From: Mesonia sp008017825
GTDB lineage: Bacteria > Bacteroidota > Bacteroidia > Flavobacteriales > Flavobacteriaceae
Direction: 5' to 3'
Length of the DNA stretch: 64,000 nucleotides
Assembly (NCBI RefSeq): GCF_008017825.1
Contig: NZ_VRLS01000086.1
Location: 372,001 to 436,000, forward strand
The notes beneath the pieces are model-generated. The model did no database searches and was not told the DNA's origin. It was given only the letters and a program-made list of their open reading frames with translations. Positions 25,249 to 34,136 of this stretch are shown one piece after another. Position 1 is the first letter of the stretch, and the number at the start of each line of letters is the position of its first letter. The position numbers were made by a program, and so were the translations under genes.

Positions 25249-26079
25249 TTATTTTTTAATTTCTACGCTCTCTTGAGGTGCTTTAAAAAAGCCGTCTTCG
25301 GTTTCTAAAAACTTAAGATTAGAGATTTTTGCACTTCCTATAGGTTCTCCATAAATCCCTTCTTCTTCACTCCAATTATAAAAAGACCAGTCTTTTGCAA
25401 AAGCAACATTACTTACACTAAAATAATTGTCATAAACAATGGCGTGTGGGTTTTCTTCCGCAGTAGCGGTATCTTTCCCAAAAGTAACGATATAAGCTGC
25501 TGCTTTCATAAGTTTTGTTTGTTTATCGGAATAAATTACATACCAATCATCTGGTGCGTCTCCAATATTATCGCCAAAGGTAAGTTTTGCTGTATCGTAT
25601 GTAGTTTCATTAAGGTTGCCTTCATTCAAATCTTGCCAATTTGTACCAGGATCTGTTAATTTAAATGGTAAAGCAAAAAAGTACGTCCAAGTGAACATAT
25701 CAAATCTAGCTCCGTCATAATTATTTTCTTCAGGAAATAGGGACACTTTTTCATTATCATACATTAACACAGTACCATCTTCCTTTTCAATTTTAATTTT
25801 GCTAGAATTGGTGAGCATCGTAATCTTAGCTTTCATTCTTTGTTTACCTCCAAACATTAAATCTAATTGAAACTGAACCGCTTCCTGACTTTTAAAATCG
25901 GAGGTTTGATGAGCAGATTGAATGTTGGCAGCAAATTGTTCGGCTGGTGTTAATTCCTTTTTCTGTTCTACCTCTTTTTCGATAATAGGTTCATCTTTAG
26001 TTTCTTTTTCAGCTTTTTTCTCTTCTTGACAAGAAAATAAGACGAAAGCAGTACACAACAATAAAATATATTTTTTCAT
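25249..26079 (-). CDS. Lipoprotein, DUF6503-like
   Basis: 276-residue lipoprotein: signal peptide with lipobox LFSC (lipidated C17), then a low-complexity Glu/Lys linker (about 18-45), then a beta-rich domain (about 55-270) with TLTP-like strands and many aromatic residues. The gross pattern recalls the LolA/LolB-type lipoprotein-carrier fold, but I cannot confirm it. I associate it with DUF6503. It lies 100 bp downstream of htpG on the same strand, with a terminator between them. Confidence 0.65.
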   Translation of the reverse strand: MKKYILLLCTAFVLFSCQEEKKAEKETKDEPIIEKEVEQKKELTPAEQFAANIQSAHQTSDFKSQEAVQFQLDLMFGGKQRMKAKITMLTNSSKIKIEKEDGTVLMYDNEKVSLFPEENNYDGARFDMFTWTYFFALPFKLTDPGTNWQDLNEGNLNETTYDTAKLTFGDNIGDAPDDWYVIYSDKQTKLMKAAAYIVTFGKDTATAEENPHAIVYDNYFSVSNVAFAKDWSFYNWSEEEGIYGEPIGSAKISNLKFLETEDGFFKAPQESVEIKK

Positions 26080-26118
26080 AGTGGTTTGAACTTTATTAAG
26101 CTGCTAAGTTAAAAAAAT

Positions 26119-26154
26119 AAAAAACCGTTTCAAGATGTATGAAACGGTTTTTTT
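26119..26154 (-). terminator. Intrinsic terminator after htpG
   Basis: AAAAAACCGTTTC/GAAACGGTTTTTT hairpin with a 9-nt loop, between htpG and the lipoprotein gene. The symmetric A and T runs allow function on either strand. Confidence 0.88.
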
Positions 26155-26179
26155 ACAATAAATATGATCAACAAAAAAT

Positions 26180-28063
26180 TTACTTTATCATCTCAAAGCT
26201 TCGTTTTACAAAATTAGTTAACTCTTCACCTTTTAAAAGGTTTTGAGACAACCTAGCCAAGTCTAACGACTGCTTAATTAACTTCCCTTGAGTTTCTTCA
26301 TCGCTATTTAAAATAGTAGATATTAACTCATTGTTAGTATTTACTACCAAATTGTACATTTCTGGCATATTACCCATACCAAACATTCCACCGCCACCGG
26401 TTTGTTGCATCTCTTTCATACGACGCATAAACTCTGGTTGTGTAATGATTAACGGAGCAGAAGAACTATCCATCGCCTCTAATTGAACTGTATATGTCTT
26501 TTTAGGAACTACTTTTTCAAAATCGGTTTTTAGTTTCTCTTTTTCTTCTTCAGAAAGTTTAGAAACCTGTTCTTCTTCTTTTTTAATAAGGTTATCTACG
26601 TGATCACTATCCACACGAACAAAAGAAATGTTTTCTTTAGAAGTTTCTAATTTCTGAATCAAGTGCGATACAATAGGAGAGTCTAATAAAAGAACTTCAT
26701 AACCTTTAGTTTTAGCAGCTTCGATATAACTGTGTTGTTCGTCTTTATTAGAAGCGTAAAGGATTATCGTTTTCCCATCTTTATCAGTCTGGTTTTCTTT
26801 AATCTTCTCTTGAAGTTCCTCGAAAGTGAAATAATTTTTATCTACAGTTGGATATAAGGCAAACTTATCTGCTTTATCAAAAAATTTATCTTCAGAAAGC
26901 ATTCCATATTCAATAACTACTTTAATATCGTCCCATTTCTTTTCGAAATCTTCGCGATTGTCATTAAATAAAGACTTTAATTTATCTGCCACTTTACGAG
27001 TGATGTAGCTAGAAATCTTTTTTACCGCTCCATCAGCTTGTAAATAAGAACGAGATACGTTTAACGGAATGTCTGGAGAATCTATTACCCCACGTAACAT
27101 CGTTAAAAACTCAGGAACAATACCTTCTACATTGTCGGTTACAAAAACCTGATTTTGATACAACTGAATTTTATCTTGTTGCATCGTCATATTATTACTC
27201 AATTTAGGGAAGTATAAAATCCCTGTTAAATTGAAAGGATAATCAACATTTAAGTGAATATGAAAAAGAGGTTCTTCAAATTGCATAGGGTACAATTCGC
27301 GGTAAAAACCTTTATAATCCTGTTCTTCTAATTCGGTAGGTTGTTTAGTCCAGGCTGGTTCAGGATTATTAATGATGTTGTCTACGGTTACTTTCTTAGC
27401 TTCTTCATCTTCAGGAGCGTCTTCAGCTTTAGGAAGTTCTTTTTCTTTTGTTCCAAACTTAATAGGAACAGGCATAAACTTGTTATACTTCGTTAAAAGC
27501 TCACTAATCTTACTTTCTTCTAAAAACTCTTTTTCATCATCATTAATATGAAGAATAATTTCAGATCCGCGTTCTTTCTTATCGGCATCTTCAATAGTAA
27601 AATCTGTAGTTCCTTCGCAAATCCAATGCGCAGCAGGTTCATCTTTATAAGATTTAGTAATAATCTCTACTTTATTAGCTACCATAAAGGCAGAGTAGAA
27701 ACCAAGACCAAAATGACCAATTATACCACTGTCTTTAGCAGAATCTTTATATTTCTCTAGAAACTCTTCAGCGCCAGAAAAAGCCACTTGGTTAATGTAC
27801 TTTTCAACCTCCTCTTTAGTCATCCCAATTCCTTGGTCGATGATGTGAAGCTTTTGATTTTCTTTATCAATTTTAACTTCAATCTTTGGGTTTCCGTACT
27901 CAACGTCTGTCTCTCCAATGCTAGTTAAATGCTTCAATTTTAATGTTGCATCTGTTGCATTAGAAATTAATTCGCGCAAGAAAATTTCATGATCACTATA
28001 AAGAAATTTCTTAATTAAGGGAAAAATGTTTTCTACTGAAACATTAATTTTTCCTGTTGCCAT
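26180..28063 (-). CDS. htpG: Molecular chaperone HtpG (Hsp90)
   Basis: ATP-dependent Hsp90 chaperone in the cytoplasm. The start is set at ATG 28063 because MATGKINVSVENIFPL matches the family N terminus; an upstream in-frame ATG at 28150 would add 29 residues that do not resemble Hsp90. GHKL ATPase motifs: ELISNATDATLKLK, DQGIGMTKEE and GHFGLGFYSAFMVA. The middle domain includes the catalytic-loop arginine in NVSRSYLQAD. At 627 residues it is full length. An acidic insert (about 220-240) follows the first domain. Confidence 0.95.
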   Translation of the reverse strand: MATGKINVSVENIFPLIKKFLYSDHEIFLRELISNATDATLKLKHLTSIGETDVEYGNPKIEVKIDKENQKLHIIDQGIGMTKEEVEKYINQVAFSGAEEFLEKYKDSAKDSGIIGHFGLGFYSAFMVANKVEIITKSYKDEPAAHWICEGTTDFTIEDADKKERGSEIILHINDDEKEFLEESKISELLTKYNKFMPVPIKFGTKEKELPKAEDAPEDEEAKKVTVDNIINNPEPAWTKQPTELEEQDYKGFYRELYPMQFEEPLFHIHLNVDYPFNLTGILYFPKLSNNMTMQQDKIQLYQNQVFVTDNVEGIVPEFLTMLRGVIDSPDIPLNVSRSYLQADGAVKKISSYITRKVADKLKSLFNDNREDFEKKWDDIKVVIEYGMLSEDKFFDKADKFALYPTVDKNYFTFEELQEKIKENQTDKDGKTIILYASNKDEQHSYIEAAKTKGYEVLLLDSPIVSHLIQKLETSKENISFVRVDSDHVDNLIKKEEEQVSKLSEEEKEKLKTDFEKVVPKKTYTVQLEAMDSSSAPLIITQPEFMRRMKEMQQTGGGGMFGMGNMPEMYNLVVNTNNELISTILNSDEETQGKLIKQSLDLARLSQNLLKGEELTNFVKRSFEMIK

Positions 28064-28200
28064 ATCTATATTTTTTTTATTTAAACTTTGTTTTCTTATT
28101 TCCCTAATGTCAAAAAAAATACCATTAAAATTAAAATGACAAACTGGCATACTAGAAGTGTAATAACTTCTATCTTTTTACGCCTAAACAATAGATTATA

Positions 28201-28257
28201 TTTAACAAAGTTTTGTTTAATGTTTTTAATTAATAGGTTAACAAAACTGTATCTTTG
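28201..28257 (+). promoter_or_regulatory. Promoter with operator-like palindrome for the TetR-ABC1 kinase pair
   Basis: A near-perfect palindrome TT-AACAAA-gt-TTTGTT-AA covers 28201-28220, and a third half-site TTAACAAA lies at 28239-28246. A TATCTTTG -7 box follows at 28250-28257, 16 nt before the TetR gene. The arrangement suits autorepression by the TetR protein. Confidence 0.5.
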
Positions 28258-28273
28258 ATTCAAATAGAATGTT

Positions 28274-28948
28274 ATGGAGAAGAAAAAAACTGTTACGAAA
28301 AAGAAATCAGTAAAAATGACTACAGAAAAATGGATCTCTAGTTATATGGAATATGTTTTAGAACACGAAACAGTTCCTAAGTCTGTTTATAAGTTTGCGA
28401 AAGAAAACAAATCTAACGAAGAAGAATTTTATCAATCTTTTGGAAGCCTAGAAGCTATTCAAAAAGAAATTTGGGAACAATTTTATATAAAGAGTGTCAC
28501 TTTAATGCAAGCTGCACCCGAAGTGGATTCTTTTTCTAATAGAGAAAAAATGCTCACTTTCTTCTATACTTTTTTTGAAATGCTTACTGCAAATAGAAGT
28601 TATGTTCTCTTTATGCTGAATAGAAATGAAAGCACACTTAAGAACCTAGAACAGTTAAAAGGTCTGCGGAAAAATGTAAAAAATTTCGCTAAAGATTTAA
28701 TTGCTGAAGATAATGACGCCAAAAATATAAAGTTGCTTCAAAAGAATGAAACCGTTTTTTCTGAAGGTTCTTGGTTGCAAATGATGTTTTTACTGAAATT
28801 TTGGATGGATGACAATTCTCCTCAATTTGAGAAAACCGATGTTGCCATAGAAAAGTCTGTCAATACTATTTTTGATGTCTTTGATAATACACCTTTAGAA
28901 CGTGTATTAGATTTTGGAAAGTTCCTCTTTAAAGAAAAAATGGCTTAG
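28274..28948 (+). CDS. TetR family transcriptional regulator
   Basis: 224 residues. After a Lys-rich tail (1-14) the N-terminal helices carry a diverged TetR helix-turn-helix (about 18-65: VPKSVYKFAKE, then EEEFYQSFGSLEAIQKEIW, the YxxFxSxExL signature). The rest is all-helical and matches no ligand pocket I can name. Its stop is 3 nt before the ABC1 kinase start, so they form one operon, a pairing familiar in flavobacteria. A palindrome with the right form for its operator lies in the promoter. Confidence 0.78.
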   Translation: MEKKKTVTKKKSVKMTTEKWISSYMEYVLEHETVPKSVYKFAKENKSNEEEFYQSFGSLEAIQKEIWEQFYIKSVTLMQAAPEVDSFSNREKMLTFFYTFFEMLTANRSYVLFMLNRNESTLKNLEQLKGLRKNVKNFAKDLIAEDNDAKNIKLLQKNETVFSEGSWLQMMFLLKFWMDDNSPQFEKTDVAIEKSVNTIFDVFDNTPLERVLDFGKFLFKEKMA

Positions 28949-28951
28949 AAA

Positions 28952-30262
28952 ATGAAATCAATAGATAAAATACCAACGGGAAAACTCGGGCGCACCACAG
29001 AGATGGTGAAAACTGGTGTTAAAATTGGCGGAAACTACTTGAAGTATTATAGTAAGAAAGCTTTTGATAAAGAATTAAGCCGAGATGAACTGGATAACGA
29101 TAATGCGGAAGATATTTATGACGGACTAAAAAACCTTAAGGGAAGTGCTTTAAAAGTAGCGCAAATGCTCTCTATGGAAAAAAGTTTGTTGCCAAGTGCT
29201 TATGTTGAAAAATTTAGTTTAGCTCAGTTCAGTGTTCCACCGCTTTCGGCTCCTTTGGTTAGAAAAACCTTTAAAAAGTATAATGGAGAATACCCTGAAG
29301 AATTATTTGATACGTTCGATTCTAACTCAATTAACGCAGCAAGTATAGGTCAGGTTCATCAAGCGACGAAAGACGGTAAGAAGCTGGCGGTTAAAATTCA
29401 GTATCCTGGTGTTGCTGAAAGTATAAGTTCAGATTTGGCGATGGTAAAACCTATTGCTACAAGAATGTTCAATTTACAAGGAAGTGATTCTGATAAATAT
29501 TTTAAAGAAGTAGAAGGAAAACTGATTGAGGAAACTGATTATATTTTAGAGGTAAAGCAAAGCAAACATATCTCTCAAAAATGCGCGCAAATTGAAGGTC
29601 TGCGATTTCCTAAATATTATGAAGACTTATCGAGTGAGAAAATCATTACGATGGATTGGATGCAAGGTCAGCATTTAAGTGAATTCACGAAAACCGATTT
29701 TAAGAAAGAAGAGGGAGATAAAATAGGACAGGCTTTATGGGATTTTTATATGTATCAAATGCACGAGTTGAAAGCGGTTCATGCAGATCCTCATCCTGGT
29801 AATTTTTTAGTTGATAAGGATAAGAATTTAATCGCTATTGATTTTGGGTGTATTAAAGAAGTTCCTGAAGAGTTTTATACACCTTACTTTGAATTGGCGG
29901 TTCCAGAGAATATCAATAACAGAAAGTTTTTCTTAACAAAATTGTCAGAATTGGAAATTTTACGTCCAGATGATTCCGATAAGGAGATAGATTTCTTTTC
30001 GGAATTATTTTACGAGATGTTGAGTCTTTTTACGAGTCCGTTTCATAATGAAACTTTTGATTTTTCTAACGAAGAATTTTGGAATAAGATTTCCGCGTTA
30101 AGCGAAAAATACAGTAAAGATACAGAGCTGCGAAAAATGAATGGAAATAGAGGAAGTAAGCATTTTCTATATATCAATAGAACATTTTTTGGCTTATATA
30201 ATTTGCTTCACGATTTGAAAGCAGAAATTAAGGTAAATAACTTTAAAAAGTATTTAAAGTAA
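28952..30262 (+). CDS. ABC1/UbiB (AarF, ADCK) family atypical kinase
   Basis: Protein-kinase-like ATPase of the UbiB/COQ8 family, tied to quinone or lipid metabolism. Motifs in order: KxGQ-type segment reading ALKVAQMLS, with Ala for Gly; the Ala-rich loop NAASIGQVH; ATP-binding lysine in LAVKIQYPG; catalytic HADPHPGNFLV; and metal-binding DFG in AIDFGC. 436 residues. No C-terminal pair of membrane helices as in E. coli UbiB, so it is more like the soluble ABC1 group. Controlled with the TetR gene 3 nt upstream. The target in this menaquinone-using lineage is unknown. Confidence 0.88.
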   Translation: MKSIDKIPTGKLGRTTEMVKTGVKIGGNYLKYYSKKAFDKELSRDELDNDNAEDIYDGLKNLKGSALKVAQMLSMEKSLLPSAYVEKFSLAQFSVPPLSAPLVRKTFKKYNGEYPEELFDTFDSNSINAASIGQVHQATKDGKKLAVKIQYPGVAESISSDLAMVKPIATRMFNLQGSDSDKYFKEVEGKLIEETDYILEVKQSKHISQKCAQIEGLRFPKYYEDLSSEKIITMDWMQGQHLSEFTKTDFKKEEGDKIGQALWDFYMYQMHELKAVHADPHPGNFLVDKDKNLIAIDFGCIKEVPEEFYTPYFELAVPENINNRKFFLTKLSELEILRPDDSDKEIDFFSELFYEMLSLFTSPFHNETFDFSNEEFWNKISALSEKYSKDTELRKMNGNRGSKHFLYINRTFFGLYNLLHDLKAEIKVNNFKKYLK

Positions 30263-30299
30263 ACTAGTTGTCATATCTAGTTGATTGGTTAGTGAAAAG

Positions 30300-30328
30300 A
30301 ACAGGCTTTACGAAGCCTGTTTTTTTAT
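30300..30328. terminator. Bidirectional intrinsic terminator
   Basis: AACAGGCTT/AAGCCTGTT stem with a 4-nt loop and T-run, between the convergent kinase and antiporter genes. Confidence 0.88.
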
Positions 30329-30368
30329 TATACAAGCATATATCATGAATGCTCTTAGATTTTGAAAA

Positions 30369-31616
30369 CTACTTCTTTTTAAAATTTTTAAAGAGGTATG
30401 GAGCGGTAAGTCCGTGAATTAATATGGAACAAAAGACGATGAGAATTACAATGGAATATAGCTTATCTTTTTCTAAGACTTCAATTCCTTTTTCTTTAAG
30501 ATACATAAATGCCCAAGACAGGTAGAATAATGATCCAATCCCTCTAATGCCAAAAAAACTGAGAACTAATCGTTCCTTAGTTTTAATTTTGGTGTTAACT
30601 AATCCTATCATACCGCAGACTGGTCGTAAAATTAAAATACAGCCTACAGCTACTGCAATAGTCATCCACGAAATGTCATCAAAAACACCATTTAAAATGC
30701 TACCTCCAAAAAGGACAACCCAAAGCACCAAAAGTAAACGCTCTGTTTCTTCAACAAAACTATGTAGTTTCTTTTTGTAATCATCATTAATATGATACGA
30801 GTTTCTAACGGTTAGGCTTGCAATAAATACAGCTAAAAATCCATAACCGTGAATAAGTTCGGTCACACTATAACAACAAATTGCAATTGAAAAAGCCAAT
30901 AAACCGTCACGGGTTTTAACGTTTAAACCTTTCTTTAGGTAATGCTGTATTCTGGCTACTAAATAACCAAACAAAAGTCCCGAGGCTATACCAATCCCTA
31001 TTTTTAGAAAAACTTTGTCACCTAAGTAGGAAAGCCAATCAAAACCTTCAATTCCATTATTTTCAATGAGAAGTACAGCTAAATAGGTAATAGGAAAAGC
31101 CAAGCCATCATTTAGTCCAGCTTCACTTGTTAAGGAAAATTCGGTTAAATTTTTCTCTCCTTTATCTTTATCTACAAAAGTATCTTTAAGTTGAACTTCT
31201 GACGCTAAAACAGGATCTGTAGGAGCTAAAACTGCTGCAAATAATACTGCTAATGGTATAGATAATGAAAAATAACTAATGCCTAATAGAAAAAATGATA
31301 AAATGGTTAAAGGCATAGTAATAGCAATAAGCCTTAACGGAATCTTCCAGTTTTTCTTTGCGTAATGAAGATTGATTTTTAAACCAGCACTCATTAGAGA
31401 TACATTAACAATAATCTCTGATAACAACATAATTTTGTCATCTTTCCAAAATGGTGCAGGCCAATCAAACGGAATGCCCAACCAAAAGGTGCACATTCCC
31501 AAAACCAATAAAAAAATGGGGTAACTTATCTTCGTAATTTTTGATAATGATGGTAACCAGGCCATTAATAAAAAGCAAGTTCCCAGTACGGCTAATAAGA
31601 TAAGTTGTTGATGCAA
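30369..31616 (-). CDS. Cation:proton antiporter, CPA1 (NhaP-like)
   Basis: Polytopic inner-membrane exchanger, 415 residues with about twelve membrane segments. Family marks are LAPTDPVLASEV (unwound helix region) and TSEAGLNDGLAFP, whose Asn-Asp pair is typical of electroneutral CPA1 Na+/H+ exchangers; a GIRGIGSLFYL segment follows near the C terminus. Probably sodium extrusion, which would fit a marine organism. No cytoplasmic TrkA domain. Transcribed alone. Confidence 0.88.
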   Translation of the reverse strand: MHQQLILLAVLGTCFLLMAWLPSLSKITKISYPIFLLVLGMCTFWLGIPFDWPAPFWKDDKIMLLSEIIVNVSLMSAGLKINLHYAKKNWKIPLRLIAITMPLTILSFFLLGISYFSLSIPLAVLFAAVLAPTDPVLASEVQLKDTFVDKDKGEKNLTEFSLTSEAGLNDGLAFPITYLAVLLIENNGIEGFDWLSYLGDKVFLKIGIGIASGLLFGYLVARIQHYLKKGLNVKTRDGLLAFSIAICCYSVTELIHGYGFLAVFIASLTVRNSYHINDDYKKKLHSFVEETERLLLVLWVVLFGGSILNGVFDDISWMTIAVAVGCILILRPVCGMIGLVNTKIKTKERLVLSFFGIRGIGSLFYLSWAFMYLKEKGIEVLEKDKLYSIVILIVFCSILIHGLTAPYLFKNFKKK

Positions 31617-31838
31617 TGTTGGTGATTTTATATACGAATATAAAGAAATTTAATTATCAAATCTTTATAATGATGACGCTTAATAACATAAAAAATTAAT
31701 CTTTTAAAGGTTGAGAATATTGGTCTTATGCGTGCATACAATTAGTAAAGTCAATTTTTCTATACAATACTAATAATATGTATATTGCTTGCGCAGATAA
31801 AATTCTCAATACTATTTGCTCAACTTTAATAAAAAAAT

Positions 31839-32849
31839 ATGTTATATCAATCTAAAATAGCGGGACTGGGGAGTTATGTTCCAGAAAATGTAGTGACCAA
31901 TGATGATTTATCTAAAGTGATGGACACTAACGATGAATGGATACAAGAGCGAACTGGTATAAAAGAAAGAAGACACATTAAAAAGGGTGATGGTAACTCT
32001 ACGGCGACTATGGGTGTGAAAGCAGCCAAAATCGCTTTGGAAAGAGCCAATATAGATAAAAATGATATCGATTTAATTGTTTTTGCAACACTTAGTCCAG
32101 ATTATTATTTCCCTGGTTGTGGAGTGCAAGTGCAAGAAATGTTAGGAATCCATACTTGCCCAGCCTTAGATGTAAGAAATCAATGTAGTGGTTTTATTTA
32201 TGGATTATCGGTAGCCGATCAATTTATAAAAACGGGAATGTATAAAAATGTCCTCCTTATCGGAAGTGAAAATCATAGCGGAGGTTTAGATATGAGCACC
32301 CGCGGAAGATCTGTCTCTGTCATTTTTGGCGATGGAGCTGGAGCAGCAGTACTTACCAGAAGTAACCATAACGGACAAGGGATTCTTTCTACTCACTTAC
32401 ACTCCGAGGGAAAGCATGCCTTAGAACTTTCTTTAAAGGGGCCGAGTACTATGCATTGGGTTCCAGAAATTATTGAAGAAAACCCTCAAGAAGACATTCC
32501 GTATTACCCATATATGAACGGACAATTCGTATTTAAAAATGCGATTGCTCGTTTTTCGGAGGTAATTCATGAAGGTTTACAAGAAAACGGATTGGAAGTA
32601 AAAGATATAGATATGCTTATTCCGCACCAAGCGAATTTAAGAATAGCTCAATTTATTCAGAAGAAATTTCAATTAAAAGACGAACAGGTTTATAACAATA
32701 TTCAAAAATACGGTAACACTACGGCAGCATCTATACCTATTGCTTTAACTGAAGCTTGGGAAAAAGGAAAAATTAAAGAGGGCGATCACGTGGTATTAGC
32801 AGCTTTTGGTAGTGGCTTTACGTGGGGTAGTGCAGTAATAAGTTGGTAA
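31839..32849 (+). CDS. 3-oxoacyl-ACP synthase III family protein
   Basis: FabH-type thiolase-fold condensing enzyme that joins an acyl-CoA starter to malonyl-ACP. The catalytic triad is visible: C116 in NQCSGFIYG, H263 in PHQAN and N293 in NTTAAS. 336 residues; the N terminus SKIAGLGSYVPENVVTN and TNDEWIQERTGIKERR are standard. No other fatty-acid genes are adjacent, so it may be a second FabH paralogue with a special starter, not the housekeeping enzyme. A 222-bp AT-rich leader precedes it and a strong terminator follows. Confidence 0.88.
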   Translation: MLYQSKIAGLGSYVPENVVTNDDLSKVMDTNDEWIQERTGIKERRHIKKGDGNSTATMGVKAAKIALERANIDKNDIDLIVFATLSPDYYFPGCGVQVQEMLGIHTCPALDVRNQCSGFIYGLSVADQFIKTGMYKNVLLIGSENHSGGLDMSTRGRSVSVIFGDGAGAAVLTRSNHNGQGILSTHLHSEGKHALELSLKGPSTMHWVPEIIEENPQEDIPYYPYMNGQFVFKNAIARFSEVIHEGLQENGLEVKDIDMLIPHQANLRIAQFIQKKFQLKDEQVYNNIQKYGNTTAASIPIALTEAWEKGKIKEGDHVVLAAFGSGFTWGSAVISW

Positions 32850-32855
32850 AAAAAG

Positions 32856-32885
32856 AAAACCCTTGGGGATCAGCCAAGGGTTTTT
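32856..32885 (+). terminator. Intrinsic terminator after the FabH-like gene
   Basis: AAAACCCTTGG/CCAAGGGTTTT hairpin with a 7-nt loop and T-run, 7 nt past the stop. Confidence 0.92.
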
Positions 32886-33033
32886 ATAATGATTTCCGTT
32901 AGTTCAATTTTTTAAAGGCTAATTCAAATAAATTACCAACATCTTTCTATCTATAAGACGATTGTTGTTTAAAAAAGTTGCATCAAAATTTACTTTTAAC
33001 ATTTTGATAACGAGTACTTAAACTTAAATTAAT

Positions 33034-33053
33034 CCCGCTATTCTCATAGCGGG
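33034..33053. other. Perfect hairpin in a 392-bp gap
   Basis: CCCGCTAT-TCTC-ATAGCGGG, flanked by TTAAT/ATTAA which can extend pairing. The gap 32850-33241 otherwise holds only the terminator above and AT-rich sequence without an ORF. There is no T-run after the hairpin, so it is not an obvious terminator. Confidence 0.4.
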
Positions 33054-33241
33054 ACCAATTTTGATTAATCAATACTTCACTAACCATAACTACTGTACTG
33101 ATTAACCGTTCAACTAAATAAAACAAATGTCTCTACCTTAATGACGACATAAGTTGAGATGCGTTGCACAGCTAAATATTTTTAACTTTTTATTAACGAA
33201 GTTGAAAGTGTAATAATTTTTAGTAGATTGAAATTGAGGTG

Positions 33242-33679
33242 TTAAGAGTTATCTTTAAGAAGGTTTATTTTCTCTTTTCTTTCTGCTACTAAAGAACTTC
33301 CCTTGTAAATTTTTACATGAAAACTATCAAATTCAGTTTTATTCAAGATTTCTGTATTTGAAATTTCTTTAGCTAATTGTAATTTATTTTCTATAAAGTC
33401 TTCTTCAATAAGTATGTCATCAGCATAATATAAGTCTAAATTTATATTCTGACTTGTCTGAAGTTCACTATCTATATAACCGCTTTTAAAAGACCAAGAT
33501 AATTTTGTTTGTTGAGTGTCCTTAAACTGATCTTTAAAATCCTTTTCATTGGTTTTAAAAGAAATGTTTTTTGCAGTATGTTTATCACTCACGCAAGAGT
33601 TTAATAATAGTATAGCAAATAAATAGAATATTGATTTTTTTAAAATGTTAGAGTTCGTTAAATGGGATTGTAAATTCAT
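33242..33679 (-). CDS. Small lipoprotein of unknown function
   Basis: 145 residues. Hydrophobic signal with lipobox LNSC (lipidated C29), then a polar domain rich in Lys, Asp and Glu with alternating strands. I do not recognise the family. A later start at Met is not available, but the hydrophobic core begins near residue 16, so the first 13 residues may be untranslated. Divergent from the CoA-binding protein gene across 91 bp. Confidence 0.55.
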   Translation of the reverse strand: MNLQSHLTNSNILKKSIFYLFAILLLNSCVSDKHTAKNISFKTNEKDFKDQFKDTQQTKLSWSFKSGYIDSELQTSQNINLDLYYADDILIEEDFIENKLQLAKEISNTEILNKTEFDSFHVKIYKGSSLVAERKEKINLLKDNS

Positions 33680-33770
33680 GATTTTAAAGTAGATTTAGTG
33701 TTATAAAATTTATATGAAAGTATATTTTTCTTTCTGACGATTTAAAATTAAAACCGTTACACATTAATTT

Positions 33771-34136
33771 ATGGAAAATAAGAAAACATTGGTGATAGGA
33801 GCTTCTTTAAAAGGAAATAGATACTCTAATATTGCTATAAATAGATTAAAATCCTATCATATAAATACAGTAGCAATAGGTCTGAGAAATGGCGAAGTAA
33901 ATGGTGTTAAAATAGAGACAGAGCAGAAACTATTTAATGATGTACATACAGTTACTTTGTACCTTAATCCTAAACGACAAGAACCGTATTATGATTACAT
34001 TGTTAAACTTCAACCTGAGCGTGTAATCTTTAATCCAGGGACAGAAAACCCTGAATTTTATAAACTACTAAGAGAAGCAAATATAGATGTTGAAATTGCT
34101 TGTACGTTGGTTTTACTTTCTACGAATCAATATTAA
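33771..34136 (+). CDS. CoA-binding domain protein (YccU-like)
   Basis: A 121-residue single-domain Rossmann protein with the CoA-binding start TLVIGASLKGNRYSNIAINRL and the later FNPGTENPEF block, as in YccU-type proteins, which resemble the nucleotide-binding domain of succinyl-CoA ligase alpha. Cytoplasmic; biochemical role unknown. The last 24 bp overlap the end of the convergent symporter gene. Confidence 0.82.
   Translation: MENKKTLVIGASLKGNRYSNIAINRLKSYHINTVAIGLRNGEVNGVKIETEQKLFNDVHTVTLYLNPKRQEPYYDYIVKLQPERVIFNPGTENPEFYKLLREANIDVEIACTLVLLSTNQY

Noticed and set aside
28064..28150. Upstream in-frame ATG that would lengthen HtpG by 29 residues
   Set aside because: The extension does not resemble Hsp90, while MATGKINVSVENIF at 28063 matches the known N terminus.
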